NCBI GenBank assembly: GCA_022419385.1
Contig: JAJUBI010000006.1
Span: forward strand, 930,001 to 994,000
Direction of reading: 5' to 3'
Origin: Paraconiothyrium sp. Pb-2020
Taxonomy: Eukaryota > Ascomycota > Dothideomycetes > Pleosporales > Didymosphaeriaceae
Length of the DNA: 64,000 nucleotides
Shown here piece after piece: positions 11,432 to 21,638 of the stretch. Below the pieces are notes generated by a model, which searched no databases, was not told the DNA's origin, and worked only from the letters and a program-made list of their open reading frames with translations. A program made the translations under genes and the position numbers. Numbering within the stretch: the first letter of the stretch is position 1; each line of letters opens with the position of its first letter.

Positions 11432-12270
11432 ATGTCTTCCAAGCTGATCGCCATTGTTGCCGGTGTTGGTGCTGGTACCGGCGCCGCTGTTGCACGCAAA
11501 TTCGCAGCAGCATACCCAGTCGTGTTGCTGGCAAGAAACCCAGATAGCTTCAAGAGCCTCGCTGAAGAGATAAATTCAAGTGGTGGCAAAGCCATCGGCA
11601 TCAGCACCGACGTCTCAGACTCAAAGAGCGTCCAGAATGCTGTTAATGCCATTAAGCAAGAGTTCGGGTCTGATGTGGGAGCTGCAGTGCGTTGTATCAA
11701 TACCTTCACTAGAGACATCAACTAAATTCAAGCAGGCAGCCATCTTCAATGCCAGTGGAGGCTTCACGCGAGCGCCGTTCCTCGAGCTGTCAGAACACGC
11801 CTTCACCCAGTCGCTAGCTGTCAGTGCAACGGGCGGATTCCTTTTCTCAAAAGCGACGCTCCCCTTTCTCCTTCAGGGTGTAAAGCAAAAGTCTCAGCAC
11901 CCCCCATCTCTTATTTTCACCGGTGCTACCGCATCTCTGAAGAGCAGCGCGCAACTATCGTCCTTCTCGACCGGTAAGTGGGCGCTCCGAGCGCTCTCCC
12001 AGAGTTTGGCGAAGGAATTCGGACCACAGGGCGTGCACGTTAGTCATGCAATCATCGACGGTGTCATCGATATCCCTCGAACGAAGGAGTGGTTGAAGGA
12101 TGCGGGTCCAGATGCCAAATTGAGCGCAGACGGAGTAAGTATCAGCTTCCAGTCAGCCGTCTCAAAGCTAAGACATGCAGATTGCGAACGACTACTGGTA
12201 CCTACACACACAACCGAGGACCAACTTTACATGGGAACTTGACCTGAGGCCCGCTGTGGAGAAGTGGTAA
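11432..12270 (+). CDS. Short-chain dehydrogenase/reductase with atypical catalytic site
   Basis: Three exons (11432-11686, 11736-12134, 12181-12270) give 247 aa, a typical SDR length. The nucleotide-binding glycine motif is GVGAGTGAAVA (residues about 11-21). DVSD at 60-63 is the adenine-contacting region. FNASGG (89-94) replaces the usual NNAG. At the active site the family Y-x3-K appears as F162-S-T-G-K166, so the catalytic tyrosine is phenylalanine. The residue 13 upstream, normally serine, is alanine or threonine. I recall a conserved fungal group with the same F-x3-GK-xALRAL segment, so this is probably a subfamily trait rather than a mutation. It may bind NAD(P)(H) without classical SDR chemistry. 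The last exon is short, encoding YWYLHTQPRTNFTWELDLRP. Confidence 0.88.
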
Positions 12271-12574
12271 GATGCTTGGTCGCTAAGGATTTGAGGGATG
12301 ATCAACCTCACAATCGTGAACTCAGGGGTAGTGGTGCTCGATTATAGTTCTAGAATTTAGGCCAAAGCCTACTTCAACGTCTTGAAAGGTTTACGCTGCT
12401 TCCATACGCGCATTCCGCTTTTTCCTACTGCGCATTCTTTACTTCTTTTAGGCTCTACATCATCAGATGAACCCCTTGCATTGTCGTATATACCATACCC
12501 GCGCATTAGACTCTTGTTAATTAACATCACTCTACCTCCACGGCGCAAAGCTGACCACTGCATTCTCAACAACT
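12271..12574. other. Short intergenic region
   Basis: A 304 bp spacer between the SDR stop and the next start codon on the same strand. No regulatory element was identified. Confidence 0.5.
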
Positions 12575-13705
12575 ATGTATCTACTGCTCATCCTCTGTGT
12601 CCTGCCTTTCGCGACTCCTTCACCTGCGAGGTATTTGCACGAACAGCGCAACATCGAAGGAAGATCAGCCACTCATCCCTTGCCCCGACAAGATCCCAAT
12701 TCAGATCCATACGCAGATCCAAGCTACTCTCCAAACCCTGACTGGTCATCTGATCTTCGAAATCTCGCTCCCATCTCACTCGACCCGATCTCACCTCTCA
12801 ATGACAACGGTCGATCGCAAATGGTCGACAACTTCCTACCACTGCAGATTAGCTACCCTGAGCGAGAACTCAATTGCGACCGTCGTCAACGCGAGTTCCA
12901 CTGTTCCCGAACCCTCTCTTTGACAGCGACCCCTCCATCAGTTCTCCAACCAACACCTCAACCCGCAGGTGTGGATGTATGGAACGTGATAACCTGCCAA
13001 CAAGCTTCTGAAATTCCCATCACTTCGAGACATCAGCTACCACCGTGTCCTTTTCAAGATTGTAGCGGGGAAGGAGCGTCTTGCGATCCAGGAGCTATGC
13101 GCCAAAAGGATTATTGCGCATGCACCCCAGGCAAGAAGGACCAACCTTTTGGATTGAAAGGGTGGACGGGCTTGAGGGGCTGGACACGACCAAAGGCGTC
13201 AAAGGTCTTCGTCAACCCAGGCGTGCCGTGCGAAACGCTTTGTGATATCATATTTTGCGACGTGGGGATAGGACTTGGGTGCGAGGGGTTGTCAACCTTG
13301 GAGTCAGGCCGTGTGAACGACACACTATCGGACCTTATTGCTGCGCAGGTCGCTACCACGCGAGTTACTTCGGTATCTCAAAGCTGTGTCGTCCATTCGA
13401 CGTCGCCATCAACATTGCAGGACAGCATCGCAACCTTAACGTCGGCATCGCAAGACCAGGCTTTCTCGACGATGAGAAGTGTACCGATACGCTCGGCTTC
13501 CCAGGTAGGTTTTGTGCTGCCTCACAGCACTGGAAGCAGTGTTTTACCGACTAGGAGCGCTGTATATGATGATATTTCGCTGCCGGTTGTACCTGGTGGT
13601 ATGGGAGCTATACACAAACCTGGAATACCGGAGGCACGGACAGAAGCCAGTGCGGACTACGTTGCTAGAGTTGCAGATCTTGAGCGTACTGGAGAGAATG
13701 TGTGA
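12575..13705 (+). CDS. Predicted secreted Cys-containing protein of unknown function
   Basis: A single-frame 376-codon gene starting at the first ATG. The N-terminus MYLLLILCVLPFATPSPA is a clear signal peptide. After a Pro/Ser/Asp-rich linker (residues about 25-100) comes a cysteine-rich segment with CPFQDCSGEGASC, YCACTPGKK and CETLCDIIFCDVGIGLGC, likely a small disulfide-bonded domain. Two tryptophans repeat in GWTGLRGWTRP. The C-terminal third is Ser/Thr-rich with few hydrophobics and has no GPI signal. I do not recognise a family. The signal peptide, cysteines and Ser/Thr-rich tail suggest a cell-wall or effector-like exported protein; this is inference. An undetected intron in the C-terminal part cannot be excluded. 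Confidence 0.65.
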   Translation: MYLLLILCVLPFATPSPARYLHEQRNIEGRSATHPLPRQDPNSDPYADPSYSPNPDWSSDLRNLAPISLDPISPLNDNGRSQMVDNFLPLQISYPERELNCDRRQREFHCSRTLSLTATPPSVLQPTPQPAGVDVWNVITCQQASEIPITSRHQLPPCPFQDCSGEGASCDPGAMRQKDYCACTPGKKDQPFGLKGWTGLRGWTRPKASKVFVNPGVPCETLCDIIFCDVGIGLGCEGLSTLESGRVNDTLSDLIAAQVATTRVTSVSQSCVVHSTSPSTLQDSIATLTSASQDQAFSTMRSVPIRSASQVGFVLPHSTGSSVLPTRSAVYDDISLPVVPGGMGAIHKPGIPEARTEASADYVARVADLERTGENV

Positions 13706-14715
13706 TGTTTGTGTATATCTGAAGCTATTTTCATTTAGGAGGGCTCGTTGTTTTGCACAACATTAGCTGGGCGTACTCCATAAGAATAGCTGCATAAAGT
13801 AGGTGGTCTTTAAAACTTGTGACGCAGATTAGCGTCGTATTATTCTTCTTCATTGCTATTTTCTTTGCTTTGTCGTGAAAATCCTGTACTTTACTAAAGA
13901 GTTCCTTCCGATTGTGATAATGAATGCCAACGCTCAGCCATGCCACTGTTCACCCTGTTCAAGGAGATTTGAAATTGTCGTTATGCAGATTTGAGCTGGT
14001 AATTTCGACGTTCGTCTCTAGCGGTACTCTGCGAGATCAAGGATTGACCTATCATTTCCGTACTTGTGGTATGTCGTAATAAGAGCCAGCACTGAGCCTT
14101 TGAGATTGTATAATCTCCAGGTCGCTTGGATAGCTGCAGTTCATTCCCCAATATGGCGTCCTTGGCCGCTTCTGCTTGTTTCACAGCGTGCGAAGAGATG
14201 CATACTCATTCCCGCCTTTGCAGATGGATCCTTGTCCATGCTGCACACCCTCAGCCGTCGTGGCGATAAATCGCTAATATACATAAAACTACAAACTCGG
14301 CGGTTTGTTCAAATCAGTCACGGGAAGCACCTTGTGTGAGATATCGGTGTTCATCTGAGAATGGAAGCCAGAATGTGTTGGGTGCGATACAATGTTGGGA
14401 TGTCCTTGAACGCGTGTTCCATGACCTTGTTGATTCGCTAACGGAGATCCACCGCGATAAGAGAGTGTCTCATTGCTGTTATTGGTGGAAACTCATGCCA
14501 AGGGACAGCTCGAAGGGGATATTGTACCAGGTGCCCGGAGCCAATGATCTGGATCTGGATCTATCAATATCATGCTTACAGACGGGGTTGTAGTTTCAAA
14601 GTGTCTATGGGTGCCGCGACGGCGCAGTTGATACGCAAGCATGATAATATTGAACGATTCATTAGGTCTGCTGTATGAAGGGTATCATCGACATTGTAAG
14701 AAGTTCTATCGTCCG
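13706..14715. other. Intergenic region, convergent
   Basis: About 1 kb between two converging genes. AT-rich stretches fit 3' UTRs. Only short domain-free frames are present. Confidence 0.55.
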
Positions 14716-16020
14716 TTACCTTGCCCCTAGCTCAGCTTGAGCCAACCCATCCAGGAACCTAGCATTCTGGAAAGCCTCGCTCATGTAGAATTGCGTCATC
14801 GCTACCCATTCATCCTGCCATTCCTTCTTCATCCATGCCCGGTCTTCGGACCAGATCTTCTCATGCACTACTTTCACCTTCCCTTCGTCATCTTCGGTCG
14901 GAAACGCGGCATTCCACTGCCTTTCTAGTAGCTGAGCCGGAAACGCGCCATTGGGCTCGAATTGCCAGTTTAGGAAAGCCTGCTCAACCAGCTTGACATC
15001 ATACTTCTCAAACTTGAGATAGTTGTGCAAGAATCGCTCATGCATGCGTGTTGAAGGCGAGAACACAAGAGCACCTCCATTGATGCTCTTGGACACTGGA
15101 TTGAAAGGGTCTTGAGGAATGCCTGCGAACACATAAGGCTCGCAAAAAGATGTACCGTCAAGCAGATAGTCGTCAGGGGAAAGTTTCGATTCTATGCAGT
15201 TCTGTTCAGTGGCGACGTCGAATATGGCATCGATGTTATCGACTGGAAACGCATCAGCGTCCAAGGAGAAGATCTTCGAGAATTCCGTCTCTTTCCACAT
15301 GTTGAGTTTAGCGAAGAGGTCTTTCCAACGGTTCTGGATGCCCTCCACTTGAGGGTTCCACTCGAGCATTTCGAGCTCTCGCACAATGGCACCTGCTCCA
15401 GCGAGGAGCTGCCGCTGTTCGGATGTAACGAAGTTCCCGACATAGACAACGAACGCATACTTCTCGCTTCGGGATTTGGGAGACCAGAGAAGGCGATATA
15501 TTAGGGAATGAATGGCCATATAGTACGGGTCCTTTATCGAAGGATTTCTGGTCGCCATGAATGTGGCATACACATTTGTCTTGGGTCCATGAGGATCATA
15601 GTTGTGTGGTTTGTTGTTGCTGAATTGCTTCAAAGCTTCCACAGGCAAGTCTAACTCTAGATCTTGCTGGAAGGTGAACTCAGCTTGAAAGCCTTCTTGC
15701 GCAGGCTCGGCTGGTGGAGGTAGCTGTACATCGATCGGTGGGGACACTTCTTGGTTGAGAGATGGAGGACTTGCTTCCTGCAGTACCGCTTCGTTCGGTA
15801 TTGTAGGTGGTGGCTGTAGCTCTATATCCGAAGGTGCTTTCACGCCTTCCGAATTGCTCGATCCCAATGATTTGCTGCTTCCGAGCTCACTCTGTTCAGG
15901 ATCTGTGAACGGTATACCAAACGAGTGATTATCTTATAAAGCATCCTGATTCTGCGCGACAAAATAGGTTATCGTTATGAGTATGATTGTCGCTGTCGCG
16001 ACGTTGCGCCAGCGTCGCAT
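14716..16020 (-). CDS. GT8-like glycosyltransferase with an in-frame stop after the membrane anchor
   Basis: The main frame runs from 15933 down to the TAA at 14716-14718. It contains YATFMATRNPSIKDPYYMAIHSLIYRLL, the DxD motif in IFSLDADAFPVDN, and SKSINGGALVFSP, as in fungal glycogenin/Gnt1-like family 8 transferases. These are Golgi type II proteins that transfer sugars from UDP-sugar donors. The main frame has no ATG before mid-domain. Upstream in the same frame, ATG at 16020 begins MRRWRNVATATIILITITYF, a typical signal anchor. A TAA at 15934-15936 then separates anchor and catalytic part. A GT-AG intron removing it would need a poor GTCGCG donor. The gene may therefore be inactivated, miscalled by one base, or spliced unusually. 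Identity of the catalytic part is firm; the 5' model is not. Confidence 0.72.
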
Positions 16021-16733
16021 TGTCTTGAGATGTTCGAAGAATAAAAGCTAACGACTTTCAGATGCCTTGATGCATCGAGCACGGCTTGACCTCGAGTCTA
16101 GCCTCTTCCTCTCTCGTTTCGTGCGACCGGATGGATATATCGTGGCTGGGGTGAACAATCCCAACAATCTTGAAAGGAATTGGTAAATAGCTACTGCGAT
16201 GGCGACATCTGATGGAATGCACATGAAATTTACTGAGCATACTAGGGTAGCGATAAACGCCCTGAAAAGTTATGCAAGATGACGATCTTCCGAGTTACCG
16301 CGGCATTGTAGATGTGACATGCTCCCGATTTTCACAAATCTCGGGTGCCCGAAAATACGTATCAAATTGAGTGGTTGGTCGCTCATCCGTTCCCACCGAC
16401 CGTGCTGATCCAGCCGCATGAAGCAGGGCTCGTGAACTTACCCCGCTGGCGGGACACCTCCATGGGGCATGCGTCTGGGGTATGGGGTCATTAGCGCCGG
16501 ACACAGCACCGTTTATGGATAGCCAATAACCCCCTCCCATGTTGGTGGCAGGGGTGTGAGCAATCTTTGAGGCTGGAAGGTTGCGGCGTCCAGCTCGAAT
16601 TATCGTCCGAGGTACATGTGAAATGGCGGCACACGAGCACATCGTACGTATGCACGGGAAGTAGCGACATCGGGTACCAGGGGTTGGCAATTCAAACTAT
16701 GTCATTTCTATGGATTTTCTCGTGTCGCTGAGA
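16021..16733. other. Intergenic region between GT8-like and acyltransferase genes
   Basis: About 0.7 kb upstream of the GT8-like gene and downstream of the acyltransferase, both on the minus strand. A pyrimidine-rich 5' UTR-like tract precedes the ATG at 16020. No other gene supported. Confidence 0.5.
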
Positions 16734-18215
16734 TTAAGCTACAGGTTTCGGTGAAACAGGTGGTGCCAGTGACTTGTTGTAGAGCCAATTCGCGAACTTA
16801 ACGCTCGGCTCATCAAATAGCTTGGTGACCACTTCTGCTGCCCACAGTGTAATCGGGAAGATGATCAACTGCGCTGCCCAGAAAGCCAGTTCCATTCCCA
16901 TTGGCCCACTCTTTGAAATGGGGAACTTGTCCATCCAACCTGGAATGTTGTTCTTGTGATCGTCTCTCGTGAAGCCGACCGCAGCGTAGATGCGGTCACC
17001 TAGGAACCATATAATCGGACCGTGTACGAGGTAAAGGGCGAACGAAACGCGGCCGAGGTACTGGCAGAAGCGGATTTCGAAAAACTGTTTCAGCAATGGC
17101 AATCGTGGGATCGACGCGACCGTAAATATTGCTGCCCAGAATAGGTAGAACCATTTTCCGTCGAAGACAGCTTGAGGCTTGAGATGTGACAGCCACTTCC
17201 AGCCTGGAGATTTCCTCAGGATAGCCGTGTGGTCGTCCCCGTCACAGGATGGCACTCCTCCAAGGTACATTGCAACAATAAAAAGATGGAAAAATATCAA
17301 CTCCTTAAAGTTGTCGAGCATCGAGAAAACGTTCGGCAATTTGTCGTTGAGTGCGAGGAGCTCCAGGTCACACAACAGCATTCCAGCCATAAACAAGGCG
17401 CCATACCATCCATCGACAATGTACAGGAAGTAGAAGATGAGTCCTGTCTCAAGCCATAGTCGCGCGTTCCTGGTACACTTGGAAAGGGCCAACAAGGCGG
17501 TATAGATGATGATCGATCCTTTGAACTCAATCGGAATTGACCATGAGTGCGGGTGAAACAGCAGAGGGAACTCGTAAACGTTGCCAGTCAGAAATACAAA
17601 ACTGTAGTTCTTGAAGGTCGTGTAGTAGAGCCAAAGATCTTCGCGGAAGGATTCTTTCTTTTCACCATATGCGGCATAGATTCCTGGAAAGTGTCGCAAG
17701 AGCAAACACAGCAGAGTGACCGCAATTACTGGAATGTAAAGTCGAGTCCAGCGCCGAAAGAGAGCTGAGCCTACACTGTCGGCTACGTTCTGGTGTTGGC
17801 CTTTGTGGATCAGACTGAGTGACTTCACCGAGAGCACATAGCCCGAGATGACGAAGAAGATGGAAACCGCGAAATGGCCACCCGAGAAGAAGTGTCGAAC
17901 AAAAGGCAAAGCAGCGAAATAATGTCTCCCTTCATATCCGAACGAATTTTCGTAGACTGTGTTTCCGGTGAGCCCGTGTGCCCAGAGCTGGTTGTGGTGA
18001 AAGTAAACGAGCAAAGCTGCAAAGCCTCGAAGGCCATCAAGCCAAGCTGTCGGTCGCAAACGCTTTTTCGGACTACCAGGACGAATAGTAAGGAATGCAG
18101 GTCGAACAACGTCAAGGCTCCATCGTCCTGATCGTGCGGATCTCCACGTTGCGGACTTCAAATTGACTTCCTGCAAGTGTTCTTGGTCGAGAAGACCTTC
18201 ATACTTCGCAGGCAT
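16734..18215 (-). CDS. Acyltransferase-3 family integral membrane protein
   Basis: The frame ends at 16734. I place the start at the ATG at 18215 (MPAKYEGLLDQEH), giving 493 aa. The frame is open further upstream but without another ATG. The family signature is at residues about 60-80 (WLDGLRGFAALLVYFHH), followed by SIFFVISGYVLSVKSL and FRRWTRLYIPV, with about ten hydrophobic segments after it and YLGRVSFALYLVHGPIIWFLGD near the C-terminus. Acyltransferase-3 proteins move acyl groups, often acetyl, onto sugars or lipids at membranes. Fungal homologues include hard-surface-induced proteins. The neighbours are GT8 and GT32 glycosyltransferases, suggesting a role in modifying surface glycans; this is inference from context. 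Confidence 0.88.
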   Translation of the reverse strand: MPAKYEGLLDQEHLQEVNLKSATWRSARSGRWSLDVVRPAFLTIRPGSPKKRLRPTAWLDGLRGFAALLVYFHHNQLWAHGLTGNTVYENSFGYEGRHYFAALPFVRHFFSGGHFAVSIFFVISGYVLSVKSLSLIHKGQHQNVADSVGSALFRRWTRLYIPVIAVTLLCLLLRHFPGIYAAYGEKKESFREDLWLYYTTFKNYSFVFLTGNVYEFPLLFHPHSWSIPIEFKGSIIIYTALLALSKCTRNARLWLETGLIFYFLYIVDGWYGALFMAGMLLCDLELLALNDKLPNVFSMLDNFKELIFFHLFIVAMYLGGVPSCDGDDHTAILRKSPGWKWLSHLKPQAVFDGKWFYLFWAAIFTVASIPRLPLLKQFFEIRFCQYLGRVSFALYLVHGPIIWFLGDRIYAAVGFTRDDHKNNIPGWMDKFPISKSGPMGMELAFWAAQLIIFPITLWAAEVVTKLFDEPSVKFANWLYNKSLAPPVSPKPVA

Positions 18216-19001
18216 CGTGTAAGTATTTCGTGAAGTGAGGTGCTCAAGACGCTGTAGTATGAAGGGAAGGGCCTTCACCACGGGGGACGCGATAAGATTG
18301 CGAAGGAATTGCAATGTCCCCAACAATTTTCACTATCCGACAGACGCGTTTGCTTGCGTGAGGAAAGCATGGGTTACGCGGGGAGGAGGCCTAAGAGCGG
18401 GACGTTGCATTCAGATGATGTTGATTGGTCGAGATGCTGGTTTTGCGGGAGGGGTTTACTGCATATGCGGGGATAAAGTTAGCTAACATGGGGTCAGGAT
18501 CGGCGATAATTTGGCTCGGGCCTTCACATGCAGGACACGGACGCACAGTTCTACCAAGCATGTGAGTGGCTCATCCGGGCAACCCCTGGCAGCATCACGT
18601 TGTTGCCGTTTGAAAACGTTGTAGTGGCGGCTGCAAAGGCGGAGCTTGCCCATGTAAGCTTTAGCTTGGCGGTAGTACTATCCAACTTTGCTCATTGTGC
18701 CGATGAGGCCTGCGGGCTGTTAGCAGACACATGCAGTGTTCGATGTTCTCCCCTGTCGGACGAGATATTGACCTGCCTTTCACGTACGTACCGAGCGTCT
18801 ATCGCTCCTTCATGGCCTTTTCACTCGACGTCATGCCGCCGGCTGGCCGAGGCTCTTCGTCCCTGGACGCGGATCATGCTGGGTAGGGGTTGGGGAAATG
18901 AAAGCTTGGGCAGCATGGAGCTAGCTGTTGAATCCCCATCGCTCCTTGTACCTCGAGATTGGCAAAAAGGTGCGCAGCTGCAATCTCCTATTGATACCAG
19001 C
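18216..19001. promoter_or_regulatory. Divergent region between acyltransferase and GT32 genes
   Basis: About 790 bp between two divergent start codons. The GT32 frame stays open back to an ATG at 18528 (158 extra codons), but that extension has no domain and would place the membrane anchor far from the N-terminus, so I treat it as noncoding. Confidence 0.5.
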
Positions 19002-20286
19002 ATGCCAAAGCGGTCCTTCAGACCTCCACCGCTGAAGCTCCATCTTGACACAAAGATGCCCGTCCATTCGCCCATTGCCTCACACTTCAGGAGCAGACTG
19101 ACCACTCAAGTCCGAAGAGTGCTGCCGGCATACCTTGCTCTTCTGTTCTTGTTCCTTTTCTTCGCCAATACCCATTTCTTCACCGCACCTCTCCGGGCGG
19201 CACACAAATACAGGAGGGAGCTCAAGTATCAGCAGCCCTTGCAGGCATCCACAAGCACCATCCCAAAGAAGATATGGCAGACATGGAAACAAGGGCCGCT
19301 CACTTTCGAACAACGGGATTCGGACACAGCGAAGACATGGCCGGCAAAGAATCCAAACTACCGGTACGAGGTCTTAACAGATGATAACGCACTGGAATAC
19401 GTCGAGGAGCATTATGGCGTCCATGGGTTCAACCGACCAGACATCATTGATCTCTACCGGGAGCTCAATATAACGATCATACGAGCAGATCTTCTTCGTT
19501 ACCTGATCATGTATGCCGAGGGTGGGGTGTACGCGGACATCGATGTGGAGTGCTTGCGACCAGTCCAACGCTTCATCCCTGAGCGTTACAACGAGCTCGA
19601 GGTCGACATGATTATCGGGGTTGAGATTGATGAACCAGCTTTTGCGAATCATGCTGTCCTGGGATCCAAGTGCAAGTCTTTCTGTCAATGGACCTTCGCA
19701 GCTAAGCCTCGTCTTCCCGTCATGATGAGGCTGATCGAAAACATCCAAGAATGGATTCATGGTCTGTCCAAGCAGAAAGGCGTGCCTGTCGGACAGCTTC
19801 AGCTGGACTTCAATGAGGTCATCAGTGGGACTGGACCTTCGGCTTTCACGGATGCGGTCCTTGCGCAGATGACTACCATGAACGGTGGTAAAGAAGTAAC
19901 CTGGGACCCTTTTCATAATCTGGCCGAGTCAAGGCTTATCCATGGTATACTGGTCCTGAATGTAGAAGCCTTTGCCGCAGGCCAAGGGCATTCTGACTCA
20001 GGCAATCACGACTCCAGGGGAGCGCTGGTCAAACACCACTACCATGCATCCGGGTGGCCGACACTTCATCCGCGCCGCAATCATCCTATGTACGGTGAGG
20101 TAGAGCAATGTAACTGGAAGCCCGAGTGCGTTGCTGAATGGGTGAGTGTTACTCCTGGAAAGGCGACTCGTTTGGGTCTTTTGCTAATCTTCCTCATAGG
20201 ATAAGAACGTAGCGGACTGGGATAAACTTCCCAAGGAAGAACAAGACAAGCTTCTTGCAAGCAAGCCGGCACAACACTCTCTCTAA
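19002..20286 (+). CDS. GT32 glycosyltransferase (Och1-like, DXD-containing)
   Basis: Two exons (19002-20141, 20200-20286) give 408 aa from the ATG of MPKRSFRPPP. A type II anchor lies at residues about 46-62 (YLALLFLFLFFANTHFF). The catalytic domain starts with TIPKKIWQTWK, then LRYLIMYAEGGVYADIDVECLRP with the GG-x-YADxD motif that binds the nucleotide-sugar metal. ALVKHHYHASGW is the C-terminal conserved segment. Members such as Och1 and Hoc1 are Golgi mannosyltransferases. The second exon adds a short polar tail (DKNVADWDKLP). An alternative in-frame start at 18528 is possible but would bury the anchor. Confidence 0.9.
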
Positions 20287-21638
20287 CCGAAGATCGTCTG
20301 TGAGGATGGCCGAAGTAGATTCGTAAGACACCTCTTCCGATTAGAAACTGGTGACTCTGCGCAGCGGGAGGTGCAGCGGGCGCTGCAATATGGCTGCTGC
20401 GAATACATCGGTGAAACGAAGCCACGAAGGTATTACAGGTTTGAAGAGACGGCTATATTGTCGTGTAACAGCAGTTTGTTGCATCGTTACGTGCAGGCCG
20501 CTGCCTATTTAGAGCGCGTAACTTGGAGTTCGGACGGCGTTCAAGGAGCAGATACTTTACGGAGCCACAATACCCATATATGGAATCCGAATACATATGG
20601 ATTGTTCATTACGACGACCGCGTTGGGATAAGTAAATGAAGGTAATGACATCGTGTGCAATGTAGCTTGTGATCGATTTGCTGCCTAGCGATGCTCCTCC
20701 TTACATAAGCGCCCTTTGTTCTTCGCTGATTGGCTTACTACCAGCGCCTTGTCGTGGAAACGTTCACTCCATGACCATCATCGATCTCTCACATTCTGGC
20801 TGGCGTACGACCTGAAAATATGCAGATTAGAACAGGAAGAGCTTCTCTTCTTCTGAAATTGTCTTTTCGTGGCGACGGTGGACGTTTAACCCCTTGTCCA
20901 CGAGCCATGCCATCACCACGAGAAGTTGACCTGTCGTACTCGATCTCTTGATTCGCTACGATTCTCACATTCGTGTCAGCAAGCCCAAACCATGCGATAT
21001 TAAATTGCTTAACCTGCAAGACGTACCGCTTGTGGAAAATTTGGCATGCCAACCAAACTTTGAAGCTGTAGATAAGCACGAACAGATGACGCCGGTATAG
21101 CGCCGATAATCCCATTGAGGAGATATTAACCAGCAAAGTTCCGTGTTTAATATAAGCGCTATTTCTTCAAGGACTCGAATAAATTATGGTTTAGGGTTTG
21201 TGTAGGACTGCATGTACCTATGATACTCGTAATTAGGCAACCGTGGCTGTGTCGCCAAGGCTGCTACGGTTCACTACCTACGGTAAGCGGCGTACCATTA
21301 GGCAGATGTCTCTATTTGGAGTGCGCTCAAACAAATGCATAGCCTGATAGGCTACTGCCTGAAGTCCTTGTGGGAACTTATCTCTTGGTTGGACAATGGA
21401 CGCACGTTTGGGTACAAGGCATAGGTCCACAGCTATTTCCACGGGTCAGCTTCCTTCCCGTCCGAGTCTTTATCGTCGTCTATAAAGCATGGAGGTCTCT
21501 CTGGCTATGTCAAGTATTTAGGACTATTTCATTCGATTAGCAGACCGGCATTCTGAAGTACTCATTCCAACATACCAAGGTCTGCGTAATGCTAATCACA
21601 TCCAGGCCCTGATTTGACAACACACATCTCTTTGCACA
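20287..21638. other. Intergenic region, no gene supported
   Basis: About 1.35 kb between GT32 and the AAA ATPase. A 115-codon minus-strand frame at 20789-21136 has no recognisable domain. The sequence is AT-richer than its surroundings. Confidence 0.5.

Noticed and set aside
18528..19001. N-terminal extension of the GT32 gene by 158 codons
   Set aside because: The extension has no domain and would place the type II anchor about 200 residues from the N-terminus, unlike other GT32 proteins.
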